Assembly: GCF_016545825.1 (NCBI RefSeq)
Contig: NC_052612.1
Location: 40,841,738 to 40,905,737, forward strand
Length of the DNA: 64,000 bases
Direction of reading: 5' to 3'
Source: Eucalyptus grandis
Taxonomy: Eukaryota > Streptophyta > Magnoliopsida > Myrtales > Myrtaceae
Positions within the stretch are counted from its first letter, which is position 1, and every line of letters begins with the position of its first letter. Made by a program: the position numbers and the translations under genes. The notes below the pieces were generated by a model. That model was not told where the DNA came from. It searched no databases and saw only the letters and a list, made by a program, of their open reading frames with translations. Positions 47,706-62,645 of the stretch are shown here, in pieces.

Positions 47706-50597
47706 CGTGTCGCCCCTGCTTTCTCCTTCTCCTTCCTTCTTCTGTCTCTGCAGTCTGTTTAGTGGTATGCAATGCTTAGCAGCTTGTCGTACTCGCTTCC
47801 TCTGAAGCGTTCAGTTGTTATATCTCTCCTCCTTCGTGGATTCATTTCAGGGGGCCGCCGCTGTTTTATTTTCTTCTGGTTCTTATTTTATCCGAAAATT
47901 TCTGTCGTTTCATTTCCACTTTATTGTGTTGGGCCTAATTGGGTTCGGCGACGACTGGAGTAAAATCCGGCCCTGAGATGGCAACATGTTAGAGCCCAGT
48001 ACCGTGTCCAAAATGAGAGTACATATATATATGAAAAAAAGCTAGAAAAAGCCACAAACTATGCCTATTATTACACATTTATCATCGAACCTACGTGACA
48101 TGTTTACTCTCTTTCAAGGTTCTGCCTGATGAGCACCATTTAAAATCCAGTCTACTTGGATGCTAGAAAGCAAATGATGTAGGCATGGTTAATTGAAATA
48201 CATACAACATTGCCTTAGCTAAAAATTCATTTGATTGAATCTTAATAAAAGATAAATGTGTCACATAAATATAAATTTTTGATTTTTTATATCATGATAA
48301 AAAAATCAAGTGATTTTAGAGTTTTTTATGTCACAAAAAAATTCGGAGAAATGTATCATAGTAATATAATTTGATGTTTTTGGTGATTCTTTTCTTTATT
48401 TATTTATAGCATATATCTGCACTATGGATCAACCTAAACTCAAACCCAAACCCAAATCAGACTCTAGATTCGCCCTCCACATGTCAAATCATACCGAGAG
48501 AGATGACTAAAACCCGCCAAGAATCTGCAGCGAGATCGAAGAGACCTTCCGCACGGGAGGAGGAGGCCACTGGCCTACAAGCAAGATGAGCACGAGAAGG
48601 ACAAGCACAGGCCATAGCACAAGGAAGGTCTCACCAACAAGACCAAGGACCGGCTTCATGGCGACGGCGTAGCGCGAGGGGCAGAGGAGCAGCGGCGGGA
48701 CAAAGAGGGAGACCGAGATTTTGATCGAGGAGGATAGAGTCAAGAGCTTGCTCTTGGTGATTGAGTTGCATAGGGCAACGGGTAAGGAGACCTTCTTGGA
48801 GGGGCGGAAGACAATGTGTGGTTTAAATTGTTTCGGTTAGATTCGGGCACCTATACACAAACTGTCTCCGTGCCTCCGTGCCTCCTACCCTAAAAGTGCT
48901 CAAGAAATTTGATTTGAGTCTAGTTGGCCGGTTTGGGTATTTTTAGCACTCCTACCCAAACTTGCATTGATGTGACCATTTGTCTACACCAAAAAAAAAA
49001 AAAAAAAAACACTAAACTTTGGACTCTAAAAAGAAATTTCAGCGGATTTTGACAAGAATTTCCTCAATTATTGATGCAAGTTTTGAGATATTAGTAACAC
49101 CAGAAAAAAGTTCAAGATACTTATATCCCATAGGAATTTTTATTTTTATTTATAATTTTTTGTGATGGATGGTAACACTGGTATAAAATTGGAGATTTTA
49201 ATAATGACACAAAACATCGGTGTAGTAATGTTACATAGAAATAATTTTGTGGACTTTATATTTTATATTTGTATTTTTAATTTATTATTTTCTCGTTCTT
49301 TTAGGGGGAAGGAATGGATCTTTGGATATCTTTCAACTATGGTAGTCAATATTTGAAGATCGATACCTATTTGGTAATTTATAAAAGTTCCATCTTCTAG
49401 CATGGATCCAATTTCAATCCCATAGGACTTTGTTCTATTTAAGGAAACATTTGTTCAAGGGATATGAAGAAGAACGAGTAAACCTTGCATTTTGATATCA
49501 AATGAGACATATGTCCACGAGTTATGGCAATCGTCATCTGAAAATATGATTAAGATGGAGCACAAAACATTTTGACTTCATAGCAGCAATCATTGCAATG
49601 TATTATTAATTGTAAAAAGGTGCACGTTGACTAAATTAACAAAGCACGAAACAATTAATTGATCTAAAAATAAATGTCCGCTAACATAATGTATATTGTA
49701 AACGTTATCTTTTATCTTCGAAAGCCATACCAATACAATGGTAGCGCTCTGTCCCTTACCTAACAAAAGAAAAAATTTCCAAATATGTTGTTATTCGCAA
49801 AAAAAAAAAAAAATGCTTGGTGAGTTATGAATGATTTGTCATATAATGAAGAGAGAAGAGAAGATATCGTTATTATATATCAGTTTGTATAGTAGGGAAA
49901 TGGTAGGTAGCACGTTTGCTTTTTTTCTAATTAATACCTATTGAGATATTTCTCAGACTTCACCAAGAGCCGAGAAACGTGGCATCACTCATTGGCCCTG
50001 GGGTAATGGCAAAAAGTCAAATCTTAACTGCTCCTCTGCACTAATACGAGAGAGATCCCTGACTAGACTCTTTTCCGAAAAAACAATATGTAAATTAAAT
50101 ACATTTCCTTTATGTCCTAATTTCCGCTCGGGATGATAATTACTTCTTCTTTTTTTTTTTTTTTTTTGGCTCGAGAAATCATGAAAAAGAAAGAAAGGAA
50201 AATCGCTCCGCAATTAAAAATTCCGCCGAGCCGTCCCGCTCAGGTGGACCAGCCGCAACCGACAGCAGCCGAGCGGAGCCGAGGGGGCGGCTCATCAGCT
50301 CGACACAGCTGGCGCCGAAAGGGCGGGCGACCCCCCACGTAAAAGCCAGTCGAGCTAGCTAATCTTAAAAGCATTTTCGTTAATCAAGCAAGACAAACGG
50401 CTCGCCCGTCGCCGACGCGGATTACATAAGTAACCCCCGTGCTTTCGAGCAGGTCCCGATCTCTCCGCCCTTCTCCTCTCCTCTCCTCTCCTCTCCTCTC
50501 CTTCTTCTTCTTCTTCTTCCTCTCCTTCCTCTGCAGAAACTGCGGCGCAGCAGCTCATCTAGAGAGAGAAAGCGAGCGAGAGAGAGAGAGGGACAGG
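47706..50597. other. Divergent intergenic region (SOD / alpha-tubulin)
   Basis: Contains one membrane-protein-like relic (48490-48840 minus, listed separately), an A18 run at 48989-49007 and AT-rich DNA at 49020-49980. The 250 bp before the tubulin ATG are GC-rich, with CTCCT and TTC tandem runs at 50473-50520 and an AG run at 50562-50590, a typical tubulin leader. No TATA box was certain. Confidence 0.5.
48506..48840 (-). pseudogene. Possible membrane-protein gene fragment, unrecognised
   Basis: The minus strand is open for about 110 codons, ending in a stop near 48507, with no in-frame ATG before the hydrophobic part. It reads KKVSLPVALCNSITKSKLL, SIKISVSLFVPPLLL, then FLVLWPVLVLLVLILLVGQW: two hydrophobic segments separated by a basic loop. 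GC content is well above the flanks, which suggests formerly coding DNA. I do not recognise the family. It could be a truncated retrocopy or a chance GC-rich ORF. Confidence 0.3.
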
Positions 50598-53957
<3,360 letters not shown>

Positions 53958-55565
53958 AACAAAAGGAAATTCTCCTTTTTGAAGTACCATGGGCCGTCTC
54001 TCTGGCCCCATGTTGTATGGTTGTTCTTCATGTTTTACCTTCGAAGTGGATTTTCCTTTTGGGCATATGTGCTGCCAGTTTCTTATTGTGTTTGAAATTG
54101 AAACTTAAAAGTGATCATCTTGACAGCTGATAAGCCTACATAAATTACCCTTGCATTTACTTGTGCGCATTGATTTCCTTCTATATTCATCTCTTATTGG
54201 TGGAGATGCGCATATAATGAAGAAACCCATTATTGTGGCCATGATTTATATAGCTAATTGGTCATGCTAGATGCAATTTCTTCAGTTGGTTACAGATCTC
54301 TTTTTCAGTCACATAAACTGGTGGTTATTTCCCAAGTGCTTGGAGTTGATAATTTGGGAAATTGCTTAGGAAGGTGAAAATGGAGACAGAGGAATGTCAT
54401 TTGAAGCATTCAGATCTTGTTTGAGGCGAACTTTACATCTACAAGAACAAACCTTTTTTCTTGGGCTTTTACAAGTTATTATTCTCAAATCTGGTTAGCT
54501 AACCAAATTTACTGTCATTTAGCTAGCTGTAGGTAGATGTAAGGTGACTAAACCACATTACATGTTCCGGTGCAGTGAGTGATTTGGTTAATCCATTCCC
54601 ACAAACTTCAGAATCTGTTGCTAGTATGATCAGCAGCTTGTGACGGTTCTTCAGGTGAAATACAGACAAGGCAACATGCTGCTATCTGGCAGATAGTATC
54701 TGCGAAGGTTTTTTGAGTGTTTAGTGTCATACTTCTTACTGTGTTTCATCTATCATCACTAGTCCATCGGCATCATGGAGATCACTCAGGAATCAGCACG
54801 AGTTGTTTCAGCGAATGCCTGAGTGTCTATGGAGGAATTGGCCCCCAAAAATGCCAGAAACTTTTGAAATAACTCAAGATCTTTCTAGTGGTAATAAACA
54901 TGAATACTCAGTAGAGGGAGAGTAGTATGTTAGTTGCTACCAGTTACGTACATGCGCTTCCCCGAGAAGTGAGGAGCAATTTGAGTTTCCACTGAATCAA
55001 TCAGATTCAATTTCCACTAAAAGTTAATAATTGTCATCATGCGAAATCGGTGGTACAATGCATATGCCAAATTGTAACCATGAAGATGATTTCTCATATT
55101 AAAAATTTCACAATTTTGGGTGACAAGCTGTTTATTCTTGACTCGGAATATATCTCAAAATGCTTGATTAATGCTATTTGTCCCTATTATGAGCGTATTT
55201 GAAGGTGGAGATTCTGGCGGACACCAAATTATATGGTTCCACCATGTGTTTCTGATACACGTAAACAAGAGAGCGCTGTCAAGACTCGTAAGGTTTGACT
55301 GGAAATGCATCTTACAGCTACTCTCGTCTATCTGCTGTATCCATGTGCTTGGTGGGAGAGAGAGAGAGATTCGGATTTCCAAATGAGGAGAGATTGTCGG
55401 AAGTCGTCAGGCTTGTTGATTCTGAACTGGAACTTTGTCCCCGATTACAGAGTTCAAATTTCTTTGGATTAATAGCACACGAAAATTTATTATAAAGAAT
55501 CTGAAAGCAACTAGCACAGAGAAGCTGGTTCTATGAACTTTTCAAGAGCCGTGAAAATGTTTGGG
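53958..55565. other. Convergent intergenic region (tubulin / ERF)
   Basis: 3' flanks of two convergent genes; no coding signal. The ORFs near 55155-55495 overlap one another on both strands without motifs. Confidence 0.55.
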
Positions 55566-56453
55566 TCAGCATAACAATGAACACAGGGGAGGGAGATCCC
55601 ACAGACCCTCGGACGGATCATGGACGGTTTCCATGTACTCCTGCAACCCGTTCATGGCGTACAGCGATGCGGAAATCTGTCTCTCCACTTGCATCCTGTC
55701 GAACGGTGATAACTCCCCCATTTCGTCCGACTCGTCGGCTGGACCGGCCTTAATGCTGTTCGGCAATTCCATGACCTCCTGCGCGTACGAGAACCTATCG
55801 AACCCATGCTCAGGAGCCCAGGACAAATTGTACTTCGAAGAAATCAACTCCAACTCGTCCCCGCAGTGGCTTAAATCCGGCTTGTATACATCCTCGCTGA
55901 AAACCTGGATGGCTTCCGAGTTGATCTTGTCATCAGCAGATAGAGTGCTGCCACTATCCGTGCAACTATTGCTACTGCAGCTCGTGCTACTGCATGAGTG
56001 AGTAGCACTAGTAGTAGTCTTAGCCGTGGTCGAGGTACCAGTAGTAGCAGTACCCGTCGTCGAAGAAAGAGAGGCATCGAAACTCGGTTGGTTAGTGCCT
56101 CCCTTCTTGTTGTTGAGGAGGTTCCGGATGCGAGAAGCGAGGGCCGAGTCGGAGGAGACGGCGTGTGTCGCGAAGTTGGTGCGGGTGTTGGATCCGCGAA
56201 GGAGGCACGCGGCCTGGTCGTAGGCCCGAGCGGCCTCTTCCGCGGTCTCGTAGGTGCCGAGCCACATCCTGATCTTCTGGGTGGTGTCCTTGATCTCGGC
56301 GACCCACCTCCCGGAGGGCCTCTGCCTCACGCCGACGTACTTGTTGCTAACGTTGCCGTGGCCACGGCTCCTGGGCTTGAACCTGTTGCCAAGCTTCGTC
56401 ACGGGAATGTCGGCTTCTCCTCCGGGCTGCTGCTGCTGAAAGTGGATCTCCAT
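55566..56453 (-). CDS. AP2/ERF transcription factor, ERN/RAP2.11-like, 295 aa
   Basis: Single-exon DNA-binding protein. The AP2/ERF domain spans about residues 38-94: [19 protein letters not shown], then [20 protein letters not shown] and [14 protein letters not shown]. The [18 protein letters not shown] variant, the following [13 protein letters not shown] block and the C-terminal LWDLPPLC motif are hallmarks of the ERN group (ERF required for nodulation, and non-legume relatives such as RAP2.11). A Ser/Thr/Cys-rich low-complexity stretch lies at about 128-170. Upstream basic residues (KPRSRGHG) may help nuclear import. ERN proteins activate early symbiosis genes in legumes; RAP2.11 is linked to low-potassium signalling. 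Which role applies here is open. The start is the only ATG giving the usual short Gln-rich N-terminus. Confidence 0.92.
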   Translation of the reverse strand: MEIHFQQQQPGGEADIPVTKLGNRFKPRSRGHGNVSNKYVGVRQRPSGRWVAEIKDTTQKIRMWLGTYETAEEAARAYDQAACLLRGSNTRTNFATHAVSSDSALASRIRNLLNNKKGGTNQPSFDASLSSTTGTATTGTSTTAKTTTSATHSCSSTSCSSNSCTDSGSTLSADDKINSEAIQVFSEDVYKPDLSHCGDELELISSKYNLSWAPEHGFDRFSYAQEVMELPNSIKAGPADESDEMGELSPFDRMQVERQISASLYAMNGLQEYMETVHDPSEGLWDLPPLCSLLC

Positions 56454-56561
56454 TGGAGGTCTCAGAAGACAGAAGCTTCCAGCTGAAGTAGAGAGAGTGC
56501 TAGAGAGGGAGAGAGGAATTGGTGTGGCGCCTTGGTCCGTTTTTCCATGTCCGGTTCTTCA

Positions 56562-56568
56562 ATTTATA
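56562..56568 (-). promoter_or_regulatory. Putative TATA box of the ERF gene
   Basis: TATAAAT on the minus strand about 110 bp upstream of the ERF start codon, in an otherwise GC-balanced leader. Position fits a core promoter. Confidence 0.5.
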
Positions 56569-56599
56569 TGTTGGAGGCCTAGTGCTTTGAATTTTCTTT

Positions 56600-58950
56600 C
56601 CATTGAAAGAGCAAGTTGGGAGGTGGTGATGTAAGCGGGTGATTTCTTTACGTGTTGGTTTGTGCCTGTCGTTTAGTGGATTCTCAGCCTTCTTCCTATC
56701 TATGCCCCTTGCTTCTCCTTCTCATTGCCCAAATTCTTGGAATCGTTTTTAAGATGCCATTGACTTGAAAACAGATCGATCAAGTGGGCTTTGGAAACTG
56801 CTTTTTTTTTTTCTCTCAAATTCATAGGTCAAACGCAATTCCTCGATCGCATATCTTTCCTACGTTTTCATTACGAAATAAAATAAGCTTTTGAAAACGA
56901 CATAAAAACACGTCAGTACTTCGAATCGAATCAAATTAATGTTCTTTTTCTCATACATACGTAATTCAAATCGAATAAATCATGAATACACATTATACGT
57001 TTACCTTTTGTCATCTCTAACACTTTGATGATAACTAGCCTCTTATAGAAAAAAAGGAAAAAGGCAAAAAAAGCGGGGGTCAAATGTTGGCGAGGATAAA
57101 AGAGTCATTACACTTCTCCCCGAGGAGATAGATTCTCGGGAGGGGAAGAATGTGATGACGATGGGCAAGTACAATTAACAAAGTGAGGCTTCGATGCACG
57201 TATTATAATCTCTCTCGATGTTTCCCTGAGGACGGGTCAAACATTGGCGAGGAAAGTCGTGAGGGCGCGAGGGGGCGACACTTGGAGGCACCATAGCGAT
57301 TCTCCAATGAAGCCAACCAATACAGTTTTAAAACACAAGAGGTTTCATATGAATTAAGTAAGGAAGACTCGGTCCAAGTAGAGACAAACAGTATAGCATC
57401 TCGGGCACGCTGCGACTTGTCCTAATCAACGTTCCCCCCTACCTAACGTCACCCCCACGCATTCCCTTAAGTCATCAAATATCTTGCATGGACTACCTAC
57501 TTGGTCTAATAAAGAAGAATTGATAACCAAAGTCTCCGCTACGTTCGTCTCGCCTGAAAATCCTTGTTCTCTCTTCAGAATTGCGATTGACTGCCATGAG
57601 GGAACGACCTGCTCGTGTTGGGAGTTTGTGGATCCGATCGAGTCCGTCCGCCAGCTATGTTACCTGGCTCGATGTTTCAGGACCTAAGCCTCTTTTTCTT
57701 TTCCCTTTTAGTCTAGACCGGGGGCAACCCTAGATAGGCATCACATTTAGTGTTTCCCTTCTATGCGCAAGAAAAAAGTATATTGAAAACAAGAAAGAAG
57801 AGGAAGAAGAGGAAGAAGAAGAAGAAAACGATAGGGGGCGATGTCTTGCTCTGGAAGATGCCTCATTGGTAGCTTGGGGCCTCACGCCTGTGATTTGACT
57901 ACCCTTGAAAAGGACCATCTAGTTGTATTCTTTTCTCCATTCTAAGAGCCACCAACATGTACATCGTTCACCCTTATTTTAACGCCACCAAGATTCGTCG
58001 AGCTTGCCCCGTTATTTTACCCGTTCTCTCTCTCTCTCTCTCTCTCTCTTTCGTCCAGGATTCCCCGTCGATTTTGTCTTCTGCTTTTAAAGATTTAACT
58101 AAGAGCGCCATCCTTCGGTAATAAGATATGCAGGTTGACCACTTCTCACTCCAAAAGACCAATCAGAGTTCACCAACGTCCGCACATTAAGTACGATTAC
58201 GCTGCAACATCCCCCCTTCCCACAATTCACCACAATTCATTCAAACGCTTCGCGTCGTCGATCGGTGGTCCCTGTCAATGATGTTTGTGCCTGTGATCCC
58301 GATGCATTGACCATTTGATTTGTTTTTTTTTTTTTTTTTTTTGGGGGGGTGAACATTTGATTGTTGCAATGTAGGTGCTGAGAGAATTCCCAGTGTTATT
58401 CAAATAGCATGTGCAGAGAGTTTAAGGCTTTACTGCTGGGTGCTGAGCTGGTCGTGTGGTCAGGCATGCATCAGCACATACATCCTTTCCTTCTTGGCCC
58501 TTCTCTCCGTAAGCTCGTTTGGTGTATTAGGAATGAAGCGCCAAATCTAGTTGGACCACATCCATGCCTTCCAAGTCTAGTACACATAACAACGGCGGCG
58601 GCAGCGGCGGCGCCTAGTACATGGACTGTCCTAAACGTGAGTTCATAAGTTCGAACCCGGCGCTGGTAATTCGTGTATCTTGCTGTATTAGGTGAATGAG
58701 TACTAGATCTATAACACCTCGGTAGGGTTTCTGGTGAGGAGGCTCGCTTACATCAGATGAATAGTGGTGCGTGATGCCGAGTAACGATCCTTGGCAGTCT
58801 TAAATCCGAAACTTATCAAATTTTTATGGAGACTTGAAGGGAGCAGTCACATTGTTATGGGATCATGCTGTCTTAGATCTGGAATATGCCTTAGAAAGGC
58901 AGAGAGACCAGTTGTGTTGTGATTCCTAATTTCGTCGAAGGTGTGGTTCT

Positions 58951-58983
<33 letters not shown>

Positions 58984-59445
58984 TGGGGGGGTTCAGAAAG
59001 GTGTTGTTCTTGTTCTTGAGTGCAGGGAAAAACTCAACATCCATTCTCTTTTTAATTGTGTGCGTGTGTTTTTTTTTAGTTTATTTGTCCCATTCGGGTG
59101 TATCCCACTGTCTAGGCCTAGAAAATTGATCGAACTTTGGATCTCGAATTATTCGTGTTTATTCCGTCTGAAAGACGTCATCAGATAATTTATCGGATTT
59201 TAAATCTTGAATTATATGTGTTTATTCTATTTGATAGACGTCACCAAATGCTGAATAGGATAATGAGCTTATATTTGACATACTAAATTTAACCTCTATG
59301 TTTAAATTACAATGGGAAAGTCAAACAATAACTTACTTGCTTACCCATGATGAGCTCACTGGATCACGCGAGTTTTTGGGACTTAAGTGAGTCTTTCAAG
59401 TCATTCTTAACTAAGGTCATCTAATAAGCCTATTATGGAATAATT
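56600..59445. other. Intergenic region with homopolymer and CT tracts
   Basis: No gene supported. Contains poly-T with G tails at 58323-58349 and 58951-58988, a (TC)n tract at 58025-58049, and a short GGC-type triplet run at 58593-58612. The 57484-57687 and 58409-58648 ORFs have no motif. Confidence 0.5.
58025..58049. repeat. (TC)n microsatellite
   Basis: About 12 uninterrupted TC units in intergenic DNA. Confidence 0.93.
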
Positions 59446-59850
59446 GTCCAAAAAGTTCTAAACTTATTGCACGATCATATATTCAATGCTAAACCTTTTA
59501 ATTGCGACAAATTTGTCCTAAATCTTTTGATGATTTGATAATTTAGTCATAAACCTTTCTTTGTGTCAATTTAGTTCTAAATCCTTTGTAGATTTGCTAA
59601 TTTAGTGATAAACCTATTAGTTTAATATTTAGTCGAAAAGCCTACCTTGGTAAATTTTCAAAATGTTTAGGACTAAATTGGCAAATCGTTAAAATGTTTA
59701 AGATTAAATTAACACAATTAAAATGTTTGAGAACTGAATTGGCAAATCACCAAAATGTTTTAAATCAAATTGACAAAATTGAAAGGTTTATAATTGAAAT
59801 AACCTCCGTATAGTAGGTTTAAAACTATTTGGACAATTTTTCCAATTTAA
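59446..59850. mobile_element. Inverted-repeat MITE, long-TIR family
   Basis: The left half (CCAAAAAGTTCTAAACTTATT, then TTAGTCATAAACCTTT) recurs inverted in the right half (AAAATGTTTAGGACTAAATT, then AGTAGGTTTAAAACTATTTG). Almost the whole element is a fold-back made of repeated 'TTTAGTCCTAAAC.TTTT' type units. Same family as 23010-24245 and 60608-61378 but without a GC-rich core. Confidence 0.7.
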
Positions 59851-60009
59851 TCTCTTTTAACTAATTGCTGAAGTTTTGATTTTCAGCACTGAGTTGGGTC
59901 GTCAAGGACACCAAGTCTCTAATTTTTCACTCACACCGAAAGAAGGGACTGGACTGGGAGCTGGAGTGGGATGGCCTTGAGGAAGAGCTTACGAGCTGAC
60001 CATGATGCC

Positions 60010-60530
60010 GGGCATATCATTTTGGACCATGCTTTTTGGGCCTATCTTCGTTTTGATCTGATGACAGCGTCATCCATTGGTCAGCAAGGAGCCAGCGACG
60101 CCTCTCCTCTCCACCACCTTTTCTTTTTCTATTTTTCCCCCTTTTTTTTCTTTTCTTTTTGGTGGTCTGGTTATTGAATGAATTACTTTATATATCATAC
60201 ATATTGCTAATATGGTACAATAAGCTAATCACAATGTCTATCTGATATGCTTCGACTAGATCGCATGTCGTTAATCATCACACAGCATGACTAATTAGGC
60301 ACATTATGAAAGAATGCCGACTTAGTTTGGATGTCAAGTCATCAAAGGTCGATCTACCGAGAGGATTAAGTCTTTGCATCTAAAGATGTGCTGGTTTGAG
60401 CTCAAGATCGGTTTCTATTCATATTGATTTTTCATAACCAAGTCGTGAGAAATTAATTTCGTGGGAATACCCTATTCATCTTCCATTCTTCTCTAAATAA
60501 TAGATAGATTGGTTTAGGCTTCAACGTGAT
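60010..60530 (+). repeat. Unclassified interspersed repeat R1, copy 1
   Basis: Collinear with 63575-64000. Shared in order: CATGCTTT.TGGGCCTATCT, GCAATGTCTATCTGA, GTC.TTAATCATCACA, GACGACCTAGTCCGAATGTC-like, GAGCTCAAG.TC, TTTTTCATA.CCAAGTC, ATAGATAGATTGG. A T-rich element at 60117-60165 interrupts it. No coding potential that holds in both copies. Confidence 0.75.
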
Positions 60531-60607
60531 GTGATTGTATATTTAATACCATTTGACCACCAAAACCCTGGAAGCAAAAGTAAACCAATCTAGAATCTTT
60601 AGAGAAA

Positions 60608-61378
60608 ATTGTCCAAAAAGTCATAAGCTTATGATATTTATTTTATTTTTAAAATTTAGTTCCAAACATTTTAAGTGTGATAATTGAATTATAAATTTCT
60701 TCATGTTTTACCCATGGAGTTCATCCAATCAATTTTGATCAGAAATTGTTGATGTGGACACTAGCCTCCTATATGACATTGTTGACAACTGATGCAAACA
60801 TTTTTAATAATATATTTTTATTTTATTTTCTTCTCTTTTTTTCTTTTCCTTCTATAGTTTTTTTTTTACAATGACCGGTGAAGGTCATCGGGCCCTCATT
60901 AGCCATGAGTGAGAGCTAGGATGCTTGCCCAACCTTGCTTAGATTTGGGCAAGGCCATTGCATGGTTGTAGGTGACGTTAACCTCACCAGCCTCTACCAA
61001 ATCTGGACTAGGCTACCTTGCCCATCCGGGATTTGGGCAAGGCTGGCCTCACTCGCGACTAGTGAGGGCGTCGCGGCCCTCACCAGCAATTGGCAATGGC
61101 TTCGTTATCCTTACCCACCCCTACTGAGGCTTGACCTTCTAGTGAAAAAGAAAAAGAAAATTAAAAAGAAAATTAAATATTATTAAAAGTTATCTATATA
61201 AATACCGATCACGCCATATAAGAAAATTGATGTCCATGTCAACATTGACCAACCAAAGCTGGTTGGATGGATTGAATCGACATAAATATAAAATGTTTAC
61301 AATTTAATTGAATAAAAAAATTTATAATTAAATTGACATAATTATAATAGGCTTACGACTTTATAATTGGGTTCTCCC
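60608..61378. mobile_element. Long-TIR non-autonomous element with GC-rich core
   Basis: About 190 bp at the left end (GTCCAAAAAGTCATAAGCTTA … ATTTTGATCAGAAATTGTTG) recurs inverted at the right (TGACCAACCAAAGCTGGTTGG … AGGCTTACGACTTTATAATTGG). The core at 60880-61130 is GC-richer with GGGCAAGG / CCTTGCCC and GCGACTAGTGAGGGC words, as in the element at 23 kb. No transposase. The right TIR is partly re-copied at 62199-62290. Confidence 0.68.
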
Positions 61379-61674
61379 CAATTTGAATACCTTTTGATTT
61401 ACTTCCTTTGTGGAATATCCAACTAAGAAAGTTGTCAAAACTAGGATTGCGGTAGCTTCTATGAACTTTCCCTAAGTCTCGAATTAAGCATGTAGTCATT
61501 TTGGGTTTTGCTAGCATAATAGTTAATTTGTTATAAATTATAAATTTTTAAGTGAGCAAACTCCATAATAATTTATACTTATTTATTATTTAAAATAAAC
61601 AGTTATCCTTATACTAAATTTAAAACTGTCGTGTAATCTTTTCTTAGTCACTTTCCCATCACCCTCATTAGCTC
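61290..61674 (+). repeat. 385-bp direct repeat, copy A
   Basis: Nearly identical to 62199-62583 (offset 909 bases). It starts inside the right TIR of the element at 60608-61378 and runs into ordinary flank ending CCCATCACCCTCATTAGCTC. Only a handful of substitutions are visible, so the duplication is recent. Confidence 0.92.
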
Positions 61675-62198
61675 TTGGTCCTCGGCAAGACCTTAAACTG
61701 CAGCGCTCCCAGGGGGACAACCCCGATAACAAGGCCCCCGCGCACGGGTCGGTGCGTGCCCCCCCGAATAAGGGGACCCCGAGGGCCACAAGAAGGGTAT
61801 TCTTGGTTTCCCGAGAAGAAAAATAATGGTTGGGAGCAAAGACCTGGCTCCCGTAAAACACAATTAGAACCAGGCAATTGGTCCTCGGCAAGACCTTAAA
61901 CTGCAGTGCTCCAAGGGACAACCCGATAACAAGGCCCCCGCGCACGGGTCGGTGCGTGCCCCCCCGAATAAGGGGACCCCGAGGGCCACAAGAAGGGTAT
62001 TCCTGGTTTCCCGGGAAGAAAAATAATGGTTGGGAGCAAAGACCTGGCTCCTGTAAAACACAATTAGAACCAGGCAATGACCTGAGTAGGTCCTTAAACT
62101 GCTCCCCCGAATAGACCATCCTGGGGACTCCTCCTCACAAGCCATTTACAGGCAAGTGAGGGAGAGTAGAATGGGATAACGGTCTTATTGGGTATCTC
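61675..62198. repeat. GC-rich 203-bp tandem repeat between the direct repeats
   Basis: Two nearly identical units, 61675-61877 and 61878-62078, each running from TTGGTCCTCGGCAAGACC to AACCAGGCAAT. A degraded partial third follows (TCCTTAAACTGC, CCCCCGAATAGACC) to 62198. Units are GC-rich with a C/G-run segment (GCGTGCCCCCCCGAATAAGG). Minus-strand ORFs through them repeat the same peptide twice (VLQEPGLCSQPL… / VALGVPLFGG…) and have no domain. Neither LTR-like TG/CA ends nor a clear target-site duplication is present. Confidence 0.85.
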
Positions 62199-62583
62199 AA
62201 AATGTTTACAATTTAATTGATTAAAAAGTTTATAATTAAATTGACATAATTATAATAGGCTTATGACTTTATAATTGGGTTCTCCCCAAATTGAATACCT
62301 TTTGATTTACTTCCTTTGTGGAATATCCAACTAAGAAAGTTGTCAAAACTAGGATTGTGGTAGCTTCTATGAACTTTCTCTAAGTCTCTGAATTAAGCAT
62401 GTAGTCATTTTGGGTTTTGCTAGCATAATAGTTAATTTGTTATAAATTATAAATTTTTAAACGAGCAAACTCCATAATAATTTATACTTATTTATTATTT
62501 AAAATAAACAGTTATCCTTATACTAAATTTAAAACTATCATGTAATCTTTTCTTAGTCACTTTCCCATCACCCTCATCAGCTC
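62199..62583 (+). repeat. 385-bp direct repeat, copy B; promoter-side flank of the defensin-like gene
   Basis: Copy of 61290-61674. It ends 62 bp before the ATG of the defensin-like gene, so any core promoter of that gene lies mostly within this repeat (AT-rich, with TATAATTTATA-like words near 62440-62485). Confidence 0.9.
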
Positions 62584-62645
62584 ACATCCAGAGAAGTTGC
62601 CTCGTATACTCCACCTTTGACCTGACGCTCTTGCTTGTCTAAGAG

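Noticed and set aside
55998..56486. 162-codon plus-strand ORF
   Set aside because: Shadow of the AP2/ERF coding sequence on the other strand.
57484..57687. 67-codon Cys-containing ORF, considered as another secreted peptide
   Set aside because: No signal peptide, irregular cysteines and no splice context.
58640..58670. TTCGAACCCGGCG, like a tRNA B box
   Set aside because: No acceptor stem, A box or cloverleaf can be drawn around it. I found no tRNA gene in the window.
61290..62583. TRIM-type LTR retrotransposon
   Set aside because: Direct repeats suggested LTRs, but they begin within another element's TIR, lack TG...CA ends, and no primer-binding site or target duplication is visible.
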